Below are positions 24,962-33,151 of a stretch of 64,000 nt of DNA, one piece after another. The position numbers and the translations under genes are program-made. The first letter of the stretch is position 1. Each line of letters opens with the position of its first letter. This DNA comes from Candidatus Aminicenantota bacterium (lineage in GTDB: Bacteria; Acidobacteriota; Aminicenantia; Aminicenantales; Aminicenantaceae). Under the pieces are notes generated by a model. It had not been told where the DNA came from, ran no database searches, and saw only the letters and a program-made list of their open reading frames with translations. The DNA is taken from assembly GCA_016927475.1 (NCBI GenBank), contig JAFGMO010000013.1, forward strand, positions 1 to 64,000, in the 5' to 3' direction.

Positions 24962-25046
24962 CAGAAGGTCAATCCCATCGATTTTTGAGAAATACGGGGC
25001 TTGAAATCGAAACGCTTTTTTGCCAAATCCTTAAGCCGGGATTGTT

Positions 25047-25316
25047 TCAACTAAGATTTTTCAATTCCTGTCCGGGACGAAATTTTATCCTTTTCCCTTT
25101 CGAGATCTTGATTTGCTTTTTTCTTCGAATGTCCCTGCCGAATCCTGTCTTTTTGGGAACGACCTTCAGGCTGGCAAAACCCCTGATTTCGATCTTTTCT
25201 TCGCGGGCGAGAGCATCCTTTAAGGAAGTTAATATGGATTCAACGATTGACAATGATTTTGCCCTGTTCAGATCCGAATTTTTCTCAATGGCTAAGGCAA
25301 TATCATTCTTAATCAT
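25047..25316 (-). CDS. HU/IHF-family DNA-binding protein
   Basis: An 89-residue nucleoid protein of normal HU length. The N-terminal helices (MIKNDIALAIEKN, SIVESILTSLKDALAREEKI) form the dimer, EIRGFASLKVVPKKTGFGRD is the saddle strand, and the DNA-wrapping arm leads to KRIKFRPGQELK. The usual R-N-P arm tip reads GRDIRRKKQI, so the proline intercalating wedge is missing and bending may be weaker. GGAG 5 nt before the ATG supports the start. It is divergent from the nfeD operon, with shared promoter-region repeats. Confidence 0.92.
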   Translation of the reverse strand: MIKNDIALAIEKNSDLNRAKSLSIVESILTSLKDALAREEKIEIRGFASLKVVPKKTGFGRDIRRKKQIKISKGKRIKFRPGQELKNLS

Positions 25317-25347
25317 TGAAATCTCCTTAAATCGAATGGTAGAGTAA

Positions 25348-25376
25348 AAATTAAATTATTGAAAAGAAAAAGTCAA
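25348..25376 (-). promoter_or_regulatory. Promoter of the HU gene
   Basis: On the minus strand TTGACT (25371-25376), 17-nt spacer, TAATTT (25348-25353), about 30 bp before the ATG. Confidence 0.55.
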
Positions 25377-25400
25377 GATAAATTATTGATAAATTATTGA
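25353..25400. repeat. Three 10-bp direct repeats in a divergent promoter region
   Basis: AAATTATTGA occurs at 25353-25362, 25380-25389 and 25391-25400, the last two 11 bp apart (one helical turn). They lie over the HU promoter and the -35 box of the nfeD promoter. They look like binding sites for one regulator of both directions; the regulator is unknown, and HU itself is a candidate. Confidence 0.55.
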
Positions 25401-25425
25401 CTTTGCCTTAATTCAGCCCCATAAT
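25397..25425 (+). promoter_or_regulatory. Promoter of the nfeD operon
   Basis: TTGACT (25397-25402), 17-nt spacer, CATAAT (25420-25425), 100 bp before the start. It overlaps the third AAATTATTGA repeat. Confidence 0.55.
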
Positions 25426-25524
25426 GATTTTGATGGATTGTAGAGGACGGCAAAATCACCCGCCCTCCTGCGAAAAGACAAGCCAAGCGGGAATTGACGG
25501 CTGAAACCTCATAAGAGGGATAAC

Positions 25525-26805
25525 GTGAAAAAACTTCTCATCATTTCTTCAATATTCCTCACAACCTTACCGCTTTATTCAAACATTATCAAAATTGATG
25601 TCAGCGCTCCCATTCATCCCGTAACTTCAGAATATATCAGGAATACGATCGACAGGGCTGACGAAAAAGAATCCCGTTTGATCATCATCATTCTCAATAC
25701 GCCGGGCGGCCTGGATTCATCCATGCGGGAGATCATCGAGAAAATCATCGCCTCCCCTATTCCTGTGGCTGCATATGTTTCTCCCAACAGTGCTCGGGCC
25801 GCTTCAGCCGGTTTTTTTATCGGTATCGTCTGCGACCTTTTTATCATGGCCCCCGGAACAAATACAGGAGCCGCCCATCCCGTCGGTGTCGGTATTACGG
25901 GTCAACCGATGGATGAAACAATGGAGGAAAAAGTCACTCATGACGCTGCTTCCTACATCAAAACATTGGCTGAGAAAAGGGGCCGAAATACCAGGATGGC
26001 CGAAGACGCCGTCCGCAAAAGCCTTTCTTACACTGAAAAAGAAGCCCTCGACGGCGGACTGATCGATTTTATCGCCGAAGATATCGGTCAAATCATCGAG
26101 CATTTTAACGGAAAATCCATCAAGAGGTTCAACGGGCAGGAAATTACTCTGAGGTTGAAGGGAGAAGAGGTTGTCTTTATCCCTCTTTCCGCCCGGCAGA
26201 AATTTCTCTTAACCATTTCCAATCCATCCCTGGCTTATATTCTTTTAATGATCGGCCTCTTGGGTCTCTATTTTGAATTTTCCAATCCAGGAGCCATCCT
26301 CCCAGGCGTCTTAGGCGGCATATCTCTTCTTCTGGCCATATTCTCGTTCCAGATTCTTCCCATCAACTACGTAGGACTCATCCTGATCCTGCTGGCCATT
26401 GGTTTGTTTATTCTTGAGATCAAAGTCCAAAGTTTTGGAATATTAGCTATAGGAGGAGTTATCGCCATGCTTATCGGCTCTATCATGCTCATCGATACCC
26501 CCATCCCTGAACTGAAGCCCAGCCTGAAGGTTATCATCCCCGTAGCCGTGGGAATTTCCATCATTTTTCTTTTCCTGGCTTTTCTGGCTATTCGAGCCCA
26601 TATGCAGCGGGTTCACACGGGTAAAGAAGGTTTGATCGGAGAAGTCGGAACGGTTCAGAAAGACCTTGAACCGGAAGGAAAGGTTTTTATCCACGGAGAA
26701 CTATGGAATGCTGAAGCGGATGAAAATATCCCCAAAGGCGCAAAAGTCGAGGTGACGGAGGTCCTATCAAACCTAAAACTTAAAGTTAAAGGAATAAAAA
26801 AATAA
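25525..26805 (+). CDS. NfeD-family membrane serine protease
   Basis: A 426-residue long-form NfeD protein. Signal peptide 1-19, then a ClpP-class protease domain: NTPGGLDSSMRE gives the oxyanion strand, S94 in RAASAG is the nucleophile and K136 is the likely base (Ser-Lys dyad). Four to five membrane helices follow (about residues 218-350), then a C-terminal OB-like domain (GLIGEVGTVQKDL to LKVKGIKK). In archaea the homolog cleaves stomatin. GTG 25525 with AAGAGGGA upstream starts it, and the slipin gene follows 39 bp later, so the classic protease/stomatin pair is present. Confidence 0.92.
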   Translation: MKKLLIISSIFLTTLPLYSNIIKIDVSAPIHPVTSEYIRNTIDRADEKESRLIIIILNTPGGLDSSMREIIEKIIASPIPVAAYVSPNSARAASAGFFIGIVCDLFIMAPGTNTGAAHPVGVGITGQPMDETMEEKVTHDAASYIKTLAEKRGRNTRMAEDAVRKSLSYTEKEALDGGLIDFIAEDIGQIIEHFNGKSIKRFNGQEITLRLKGEEVVFIPLSARQKFLLTISNPSLAYILLMIGLLGLYFEFSNPGAILPGVLGGISLLLAIFSFQILPINYVGLILILLAIGLFILEIKVQSFGILAIGGVIAMLIGSIMLIDTPIPELKPSLKVIIPVAVGISIIFLFLAFLAIRAHMQRVHTGKEGLIGEVGTVQKDLEPEGKVFIHGELWNAEADENIPKGAKVEVTEVLSNLKLKVKGIKK

Positions 26806-26844
26806 TCACCCCGTTAGGGGAGCATAAAAAAGAGGAGGGAAATT

Positions 26845-27606
26845 ATGATTAGTGTTGCCTACATTATCCTTGGTTTTATCGTTATTTATCTATTGAATTC
26901 CATTAAAATTCTTAAAGAATATGAAAGAGGCGTTATCTTTCGTCTCGGCCGTGTCCTCAAAAAACCCAAAGGACCGGGGCTCATTCTCGTTTTTCCTCCA
27001 ATCGACCGTATGGTCAGGGTAAGCCTTCGCATCGTCGTCATGGATATTCCATCCCAGGATGTCATCACCAAGGACAATGTCTCCGTCAAGGTCAACGCCG
27101 TCGTATATTTCCGTGTCATGGAACCCCAGAAAGCCGTTCTTGAGGTTCAGGATTATCTTTTCGCCACATCTCAGCTGGCCCAAACGACACTGAGGAGCGT
27201 ATTGGGCGAAGTCGAACTTGACGATCTTCTATCAGAAAGGGAAAAATTGAACGCTCAGCTCCAGGAAATCATTGATAAGCACACGGATCCCTGGGGAATC
27301 AAAGTCCAGTTGGTGGAGATGAAACACGTGGACCTTCCTGAAAATATGGTCCGGGCCATCGCCCGCCAGGCGGAAGCCGAAAGAGAAAGGAGAGCAAAAA
27401 TCATCCACGCCGAAGGTGAACATCAGGCAGCGAGTAATCTGACCAAAGCGGCGGAAATCATATCGAAAAATCCCCAGGCCCTTCAACTTCGTTTTCTGGG
27501 CACATTGACGGAAATTGCTACGGAAAAAAATTCGACCATCATTTTCCCGCTTCCTCTGGAACTTCTGAGATCTTTCACCCGAATGATGGATAAAGAGGAC
27601 AAATAA
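26845..27606 (+). CDS. Slipin/stomatin-like SPFH protein
   Basis: A 253-residue SPFH protein. An N-terminal membrane hairpin ([19 protein letters not shown]) precedes the SPFH core: [46 protein letters not shown] and [16 protein letters not shown] coiled-coil stretch ([19 protein letters not shown]) and an oligomerisation tail follow. It assembles into rings in the membrane and is the likely partner and substrate of the NfeD protease upstream, together shaping membrane microdomains. A strong ribosome site (GAGGAGG) is present. Confidence 0.95.
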   Translation: MISVAYIILGFIVIYLLNSIKILKEYERGVIFRLGRVLKKPKGPGLILVFPPIDRMVRVSLRIVVMDIPSQDVITKDNVSVKVNAVVYFRVMEPQKAVLEVQDYLFATSQLAQTTLRSVLGEVELDDLLSEREKLNAQLQEIIDKHTDPWGIKVQLVEMKHVDLPENMVRAIARQAEAERERRAKIIHAEGEHQAASNLTKAAEIISKNPQALQLRFLGTLTEIATEKNSTIIFPLPLELLRSFTRMMDKEDK

Positions 27607-27612
27607 GATCAG

Positions 27613-28149
27613 ATGAGCAGTAAAGATTACAGGGAAATCCAATTGACCAGTTCCCAGCTGGTCATTATCCTAGTAGGCATTCTTGTTCTGGGTGCCGTGA
27701 TCTTTCTTTTGGGGATCTCTGTGGGCAAAAAGCAGATCCAGATACAAGAGAATACCGGGCTGGCCTCAAAAAACCCCGGTGAAAAAGTGGAAGAAAAAGT
27801 TCCGGCTCAAACCCAAGAATCTCAAGATGCCATTCGGAAGGAACTGGCCACACACGAGAAACGCGCGGAACAACCCCAGGAAAAAGCTGGCAGCGAGCAA
27901 GCCCAAGGGCATTATTTCATCCAGCTTATCGCTCTCAGCAGCAAACCATCTGCTTTAGAATATGCCGAAAAATACCAGAAGCAGGGATTCAACGTATTGG
28001 TCCTTGATCCATTTCCTTCTGACAATCCGCCGAAATACAGAGTTCGTTTGGGAGGATACCAGACAAGAACATTGGCCGAAAAGGATCGAGACCGTTTGAT
28101 GCGTCTGGAATCAAAAGACGAAAAAGATTATCTGATCATCAAACAATGA
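27613..28149 (+). CDS. SPOR-domain membrane protein
   Basis: A 178-residue protein with a short cytoplasmic tail, one transmembrane helix (about 15-36), a Q/E/K-rich periplasmic linker, then a C-terminal SPOR domain (HYFIQLIALSSKPSALEYAE to DYLIIKQ). SPOR domains bind peptidoglycan stripped of stem peptides, usually at division sites. It follows the slipin gene by 6 nt in the same operon. A role in cell-wall or division work is inferred from the family. Confidence 0.88.
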   Translation: MSSKDYREIQLTSSQLVIILVGILVLGAVIFLLGISVGKKQIQIQENTGLASKNPGEKVEEKVPAQTQESQDAIRKELATHEKRAEQPQEKAGSEQAQGHYFIQLIALSSKPSALEYAEKYQKQGFNVLVLDPFPSDNPPKYRVRLGGYQTRTLAEKDRDRLMRLESKDEKDYLIIKQ

Positions 28150-28288
28150 TGGGGGAAATCAGAGATTCCAACGGTTTAAAGGAAATTCATTTCCCATAAA
28201 AATGGCAGGAAAAGGATTCAATCTCTGCGGAAAAGGAAAACCCTCTCCTCAATAATGGAATGGATAAGCCCATCATAAAACAATAAGA

Positions 28289-28784
28289 ATGAAAGCACGA
28301 GATATACTGTTTTCTATAGCCAGCGGAGGTTTTTCAGCTCTGTTTCAACTGCGACACAACAATCTACCGGCGATACGAAGAAAAACTTCATCAATACGTC
28401 AAAGAAAATCAGGCAAGCCTGCTTCTGGGAACGAACGAACAAACCGAAGACGGCATCAATTATTACAACACCGCTGACGGATTGTACGGTCGGAGTGCCG
28501 CTCCTTATCAGCATTTTTCAATAGCCATCATCCGCGCCGTCGAAAACAGGCGGTTCCTTCTCCGGGCAGCCACAACAGGTATCTGCGGCATTATCGATCC
28601 CTACGGCCGCATTCTTGACAAAACCGAACTTATGACCGAAACCCTGCGTAATGAAACGATCCATCCCAGAAGCGACCTCACTCTCTATGTACGTCTGGGT
28701 GACATACTTCCCTACACCAGCTTGACTTTAACCCTTGTTTTCCTTATTCTTGCTCTTATCAGAAAGAAAAATGAAAAACCATAA
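28289..28784 (+). pseudogene. lnt: Apolipoprotein N-acyltransferase, decayed remnant
   Basis: Three pieces of Lnt survive. An ATG at 28289 gives an N-terminus like the family's first helix (MKARDILFSIASGGFSAL). In another frame (from 28320) lies YEEKLHQYVKENQASLLLG with TNEQTEDGINYYNTA, normally mid-protein. This is fused in frame to YGRSAAPYQHFSIAIIRAVE and NRRFLLRAATTGICGIIDPYG, the C-terminal part, ending in one membrane helix. The first joint shifts frame and removes most of the N-terminal membrane domain. The second removes the lysine and catalytic cysteine region. Glutamate, lysine and cysteine of the active site are all lost, so it cannot act as an acyltransferase. The end overlaps the prfB start. 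Nothing else is seen in 28150-28288. Confidence 0.85.
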
Positions 28785-29902
28785 AAATATCCCCAACCTT
28801 CCGGAAATACAGGCTAAAATCAAGGAATATCTCACAAAATTCGATGAAGTCCGAGGTTATCTTTGACCCGGACGGCAAAAATTCAGAACTCGAATCCATC
28901 AATAAAGAACTAACGTCCCCCGACATCTGGAAGAATACTTCCCGCTATCAAAACCTTCAGCGCCGAAGAAAACACCTGGAGAAAGAACTGAAGTTCTATT
29001 CCCTCCTAATGAACAAAAAAGAGGAATTGGAAGTTCTCTTTGAGTTGGCGAAAGAAGGGGAAAATGTATCTTCTGAACTGGAAAAAACGCTTGAGGATCT
29101 TGATAACACACTTTCGGCCGCTGAATTTAGAATGCTTTTTTTCGAAGAAGATGATGAAAGGAACGTTATCCTGACCATCCATCCCGGTGCGGGAGGTACG
29201 GAATCACAGGATTGGGCCCAGATGCTGCTTAGGATGTACCTCAGGTATGCGGAAAGAAAGGGATTTAAATCCGAGGTCCTCGATCAGGCTCCGGGAGAAG
29301 AAGCCGGATTAAAAAGCGCTACCATTCGTATTGAAGGTGATTACGCCTATGGCAACCTGAGTCATGAATCCGGTGTCCATCGTTTGGTTCGAATATCCCC
29401 TTTCGACGCTAATCAAAGAAGACACACTTCCTTTGCCGCGGTTTTTGTCTATCCTGAAGTGGATGATGATATCGAAGTGGATATCAATCCGGATGATCTC
29501 CGCATCGATACCTACCGTGCTTCTGGACGGGGAGGGCAACACGTAAACGTCACCGACTCCGCTGTCCGTATCACCCACATTCCCACAAACATAGTTGTTC
29601 AGTGCCAGAATGAACGTTCACAGCATAAAAACAAGGCTAGCGCTATGAGGGTTCTGAGGGCCCGTCTTTACGAACTGGAAAAAAAGAAAAAATTAGCGAA
29701 AAAAGAAAAACTGGAAGATTCCAAATCGGAAATCGCCTGGGGAAACCAGATCCGTTCCTATGTCCTCCATCCTTACCGGATGATCAAAGACCTGCGGACA
29801 AATGTCGAGGTCGGTGATATCGACAAGATCCTGGATGGAGATCTCGATGTTTTTATCAACGCGTCCTTAAAAAAAAGAGCAACAGAAAATAAAAACACAT
29901 AA
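28771..29902 (+). CDS. prfB: Peptide chain release factor 2 (programmed +1 frameshift)
   Basis: A 376-residue RF2 made by a +1 frameshift. ATG 28771 opens 31 codons (MKNHKNIPNLPEIQAKIKEY onward to ..EVRGYL), then CTT TGA C; slippage yields ..YL-D-PDGKNSELES, and the second frame runs to 29902. The remainder has SPF (ISPFDANQRR), which reads UGA/UAA stop codons, and GGQ (ASGRGGQHVN), which triggers peptide release. RF2 level tunes its own frameshift in known cases. The start codon overlaps the lnt remnant; the ribosome site is weak (AGAAAG). Confidence 0.95.
28861..28867 (+). promoter_or_regulatory. prfB programmed frameshift site
   Basis: CTT TGA C, the classic slippery codon, in-frame stop and C, with the purine-rich CCGAGG a few bases upstream acting as the internal Shine-Dalgarno-like stimulator. 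Low RF2 delays termination at this UGA and favours the shift. Confidence 0.92.
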
Positions 29903-29940
29903 ACCTTTCGTAACAGGCCGTTCACTATCCTTTCTAAAGG

Positions 29941-29975
29941 AAGTCTGAGACGAAAATTTTTACATCCTCAGACTT
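29941..29975. terminator. Hairpin between convergent prfB and mazG
   Basis: AAGTCTGAG (29941-29949) pairs perfectly with CTCAGACTT (29967-29975), with a 17-nt loop, between two convergent stop codons. The loop holds AAAATTTTT, and no T-run follows the stem, so it may end transcripts or protect 3' ends rather than act as a standard terminator. Confidence 0.5.
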
Positions 29976-29983
29976 GGTGTAAT

Positions 29984-30769
29984 TCATTCCATCCCCTTGG
30001 CTTCTTCCCAGAGTTTATCCATTTCCTGCAAAGACATTTGGTGGATGTTTCTTCCGCTTTTTTCAGCCTCTTTTTCGATATATTGAAAGCGCCGTATGAA
30101 TTTCTTATTCATCTTTCTTAAAATCAATTCCGGATTCGCATCCAGGTGTCTGGCTAAATTTACCGTGGAAAACAGAAGATCCCCCATTTCCTTCTCTATT
30201 TCGTTTTTATTTCCGGAGATGAGGGCTTTCTCCATCTCATCGATTTCTTCCTTAATTTTCTGAAGAACTTCGCTCTGTTTTTCCCAGTCAAATCCGCAAG
30301 ACGAAACACGCCGTCCTATCTGGACTGCTTCAAGAAGGGCGGGAGCTTGTGATGTCAATCCATCCAATACGGATTCTCTCTTTTTTTCCGTTCTTTTCAT
30401 ATCATTCCATTTGCGTTTGACTTCCCGGGTTGTCTCGGCCGTCTCCTTTCCAAATACATGGGGATGTCTTCGAATCATTTTATTGATGATGCCGTCCAGA
30501 ACATGTGAAATATCAAATTGTTTTTTTTCCTCAAAAATCCTCGCAAGAAAAATCACTTCTAGAAGAACATCTCCCAATTCTTCGGCCAGGGCCACAGTAT
30601 CTCCTTCCTGCAGGGCATCAATGGCTTCATAAACCTCTTCCAAAAAATAGTTGGCAATACTTTTTTCATCCTGCTCTTTATCCCAGGGACAACCTTTTTC
30701 TCCTCTAAGTTTTTCCAGGATGTTGACCAGAGATACGAACTTAAGGCCAATTCTTTCCGTATCATTCAT
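29984..30769 (-). CDS. mazG: Nucleoside triphosphate pyrophosphohydrolase
   Basis: A 261-residue two-repeat MazG that hydrolyses (d)NTPs to monophosphates and pyrophosphate, cleaning aberrant nucleotides. First repeat: GCPWDKEQDEKSIANYFLEE-type block, with EEVYEAIDAL and EELGDVLLEV (metal acids E-x-x-E and E-x-x-D). Second repeat: GFDWEKQSEVLQKIKEEIDE and EKEMGDLLFSTVNLAR. ATG 30769 is preferred over GTG 30784, since the family N-terminus (LVNILEKLR) follows closely. Repeat copy C starts 40 bp upstream. Confidence 0.93.
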   Translation of the reverse strand: MNDTERIGLKFVSLVNILEKLRGEKGCPWDKEQDEKSIANYFLEEVYEAIDALQEGDTVALAEELGDVLLEVIFLARIFEEKKQFDISHVLDGIINKMIRRHPHVFGKETAETTREVKRKWNDMKRTEKKRESVLDGLTSQAPALLEAVQIGRRVSSCGFDWEKQSEVLQKIKEEIDEMEKALISGNKNEIEKEMGDLLFSTVNLARHLDANPELILRKMNKKFIRRFQYIEKEAEKSGRNIHQMSLQEMDKLWEEAKGME

Positions 30770-30810
30770 GATTCTCACTCTCACTCCCTTGAATTCGGAA
30801 TGTTTCTATT

Positions 30811-31073
30811 GTAACCTATGTTATTCACGAGCTAAGCTTGACGCAGCTGTGAGGCGCCAGCCTGTGAAGCTGTGCTTGGCACCGCGAACAGGCTGCAACC
30901 AAGCAGATGCGAAAAGATCAGCTCGCCTGAAAGGTAAATTTGTCCGACATTTTCTCAAAAATGGTCATGGAAGATGCATCATTATCAATGTTACCAGAAA
31001 ATACCACTGATCGACATATATTATTGGAATTATCTATTGTTGTCGGACAAATTTATGAATAATATAAGGTAAC
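30811..31073 (+). repeat. Dispersed structured element, copy C
   Basis: A 263-bp copy between mazG and the DUF1844 gene. The outer stem pairs GTAACCT..TTATTCA (30811-30827) with TGAATAA..AGGTAAC (31056-31073). Hairpin I pairs CGAGCT with AGCTCG (CGAGCC/GGCTCG in copy A). The inner stem pairs CAGCCTGT (30858-30865) with ACAGGCTG (30888-30895) around the same 22-nt loop as copy A (one base differs). Stem III is 14 bp perfect: AAATTTGTCCGACA (30936-30949) with TGTCGGACAAATTT (31041-31054). Three pairs differ from copy A, and all three are compensated. Confidence 0.88.
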
Positions 31074-31149
31074 ATTTTTATTTCATTAGACTAAAAGATA
31101 GTTCTTAAAAACGGAAAGAGATTTTTTCCACACACAACAACACAAAAAA

Positions 31150-31455
31150 ATGGCAGAAAAGAAAAAAGAAAACAAAAAAGACCCACAAGAAATTCCCCTT
31201 CCGCCTCTGGATTTCAGCTCGATTGTCCTTCCCTTTTTCATTCAGGCAACAATGAGTTTAGGACTTGTTGAAAATCCCAACGGTAAAAAAAAGGAGATCG
31301 ACTTGAATACAGCCCAACGTTTGATCGATCTTCTGGATCTTCTCAAGCAAAAAACACAAGGAAACCTCAACCCGGATGAAGAAAAATTTCTCACCGGTTG
31401 TCTGCACCAGCTGAAAACACGATTTACGGAACTGGCGAACTCCTCAAAAAAATAA
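31150..31455 (+). CDS. DUF1844 family protein
   Basis: A 101-residue protein with a Lys-rich N-terminal tail of about 18 residues and the DUF1844 core: PLDFSSIVLPFFIQATMSLG, then EIDLNTAQRLIDLLDLLKQK and the C-terminal helix. This small helical family has no established biochemical role. Ribosome site absent or weak. It sits 4 nt before ribF, suggesting co-transcription. Confidence 0.85.
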   Translation: MAEKKKENKKDPQEIPLPPLDFSSIVLPFFIQATMSLGLVENPNGKKKEIDLNTAQRLIDLLDLLKQKTQGNLNPDEEKFLTGCLHQLKTRFTELANSSKK

Positions 31456-31459
31456 TCCC

Positions 31460-32383
31460 ATGAAAGTCCTGAAAGGGTTGGAAAAATATTCCAGCCTCGG
31501 CCTCAAAACTGCTTTGGCTATTGGAAATTTCGACGGTGTCCATCTTGGTCATCAAAAGATAATAAAAACTCTCGTTAAAATCGCAAAAGAAAAAAAGTTG
31601 GTGTCGTCCGTTTTGACATTCGATCCCCATCCAGAAAAATTTTTCAACCGCAGTGCTTTTTTTCACATCCAGACTCTTGACCAACGCCTTAAAGAGATAT
31701 CCAATCTTGGCATCCAGACAACGGTCGTTGCCTCCTTTGACAAATCCATAGCTGAGCTGACCGCCGAAGAGTTCATCAGTAAAGTCATTAAGGAAACATT
31801 CCAGGCTAAGGTTTTGGTCGTTGGAGAAAATTTCCGTTTCGGCATCAAAAGAAAAGGCGATGTTGCCCGGCTCCAAGCATATAGCCCTTTAGAAGGCTTT
31901 CAGCTTTTTTCCATCCAGTCCGTAAAAATCAAGGCAAAAATGGTGAGCAGCAGTCTTATCAGGGAACTGCTTACCGCCGGAGATGTAGAAAAGGCCCGTC
32001 TTTACCTGGGAAGACCTTATGAACTGGATGGGATTGTCTTCCGGGGTTCCCTGCTTGGAAAATCTATCGGATTCCCGACAGCCAACTTGAAAACAGAAAA
32101 TGAGATCTCTCCTCCCGGAGTCTTTTTAACCCGGGCACAAATCGATTCTTCGTCTTTTTTTTCCCTAACTAACATCGGATCATGCCCGACATTTTCCAAA
32201 AAAGGCCTTCATATTGAAACCCACCTTCTGCATTTCGACGGCAATCTATACGGGAAAAAAATGCGGCTTTTTTTTCTGAAAAAAATAAGAGACGAGATCA
32301 AATTTTCTTCACCTGAAAATCTCGCCCTTCAGATCAACCGTGACCTGAAAACCGCCCAAAAGTATTTTTTTCCGAAAGAATAG
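31460..32383 (+). CDS. ribF: Bifunctional riboflavin kinase/FAD synthetase
   Basis: A 307-residue RibF that makes FMN then FAD. The N-terminal adenylyltransferase half has AIGNFDGVHLGHQKII with the nucleotidyl H-x-G-H, FDPHPEKFF, VVGENFRFGIKRKGD and the final VSSSLIR. The C-terminal kinase half has GRPYELDGIVFRGSLLGKSI, GFPTANL and a LTNIGSCPTF segment. Length is standard. Needed for the flavoproteins encoded further along the window (HdrA, FrdA). Confidence 0.94.
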   Translation: MKVLKGLEKYSSLGLKTALAIGNFDGVHLGHQKIIKTLVKIAKEKKLVSSVLTFDPHPEKFFNRSAFFHIQTLDQRLKEISNLGIQTTVVASFDKSIAELTAEEFISKVIKETFQAKVLVVGENFRFGIKRKGDVARLQAYSPLEGFQLFSIQSVKIKAKMVSSSLIRELLTAGDVEKARLYLGRPYELDGIVFRGSLLGKSIGFPTANLKTENEISPPGVFLTRAQIDSSSFFSLTNIGSCPTFSKKGLHIETHLLHFDGNLYGKKMRLFFLKKIRDEIKFSSPENLALQINRDLKTAQKYFFPKE

Positions 32384-32587
32384 TCAGGGACAGTCATATT
32401 TACAGGCTGCACCTCACCTCAAGCCGACCTAGCACTGCGGCAACCAACCCAGCCTATCCCCTTGATTCATGAATAATACAAGACACTTCTCCTCGCTTGA
32501 CTTTTGAGCTTATATAGTGCATTTTTGTTTTGAAAATTTTTCCTATTCGAGCCATTGAAAGGTCTTTCGGAAACGAGGAGTGACTCC
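32384..32587. other. pyr operon leader region with remnant of the dispersed element
   Basis: A 204-bp gap. ATTCATGAATAATACA (32465-32480) resembles the right end of the dispersed element, a likely relic. A short hairpin GAAAGGTCTTTC lies just before the pyrR ribosome site. I see no classic PyrR-binding anti-antiterminator sequence or clear -10/-35 pair, although the pyrR gene makes leader control plausible. Confidence 0.4.
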
Positions 32588-33142
32588 ATGGAAGAAAAAA
32601 TAAAAGCACGGGTCATGGATTCCCGTAAAATCAATAGATCGCTCGCTCGAATGACCACAGAAATCATCGAACGAAACAGGGATCTTAATAACCTGGTTGT
32701 CGTGGGAATCCGGACACGCGGTATATATATAGGAAAACGCATATCAAAACTAATCAAGGATTTGGAAAAAGTCAACACCCCGGTAGGCGTCCTTGATATC
32801 ACATTATACCGTGACGATTTTTCCGAATTGGAAGCGCAGCACATGGTAAAAAAAACAGAGATTAAGTTTTCCGTAACCGATAAGGATGTGCTCCTTATCG
32901 ATGACGTACTTTTTACCGGCAGAACAATCAGGGCGGCAATGGACAGCCTTTTTGATCTCGGTCGTCCCAGGAGCATTCAACTCCTGGTTCTTATTGATCG
33001 CGGTCATCGGGAGCTTCCCATTCGGGCGGATTACGTCGGTAAATTTCTTCCCACTTCTAAAAGAGAAATGGTCCAGGTTCGCTTAAAAGAAGTGGATGAA
33101 GAAGATGAAGTCCTGATAACAGAACCCGCCGGAATCGAATAG
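32588..33142 (+). CDS. pyrR: PyrR bifunctional regulator/uracil phosphoribosyltransferase
   Basis: A 184-residue PRTase-fold protein. ATG 32588 follows GAGGAG at 8 nt. Motifs: VVGIRTRGIYIGKRIS, DITLYRDDF, and the PRPP loop VLLIDDVLFTGRTIRAA. PyrR proteins regulate pyrimidine operons by binding leader RNA and may also make UMP from uracil. It heads pyrR-pyrB-pyrC with tight spacing, matching the known operon order in Gram-positives and related lineages. Confidence 0.94.
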   Translation: MEEKIKARVMDSRKINRSLARMTTEIIERNRDLNNLVVVGIRTRGIYIGKRISKLIKDLEKVNTPVGVLDITLYRDDFSELEAQHMVKKTEIKFSVTDKDVLLIDDVLFTGRTIRAAMDSLFDLGRPRSIQLLVLIDRGHRELPIRADYVGKFLPTSKREMVQVRLKEVDEEDEVLITEPAGIE

Positions 33143-33151
33143 GAGACTCTT

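Noticed and set aside
28864-28866. In-frame TGA in prfB as selenocysteine codon
   Set aside because: The context is the standard RF2 frameshift signal and the following frame joins exactly.
32384-32587. PyrR-dependent attenuator upstream of pyrR
   Set aside because: No conserved PyrR-binding hairpin or terminator/antiterminator pair could be made out.
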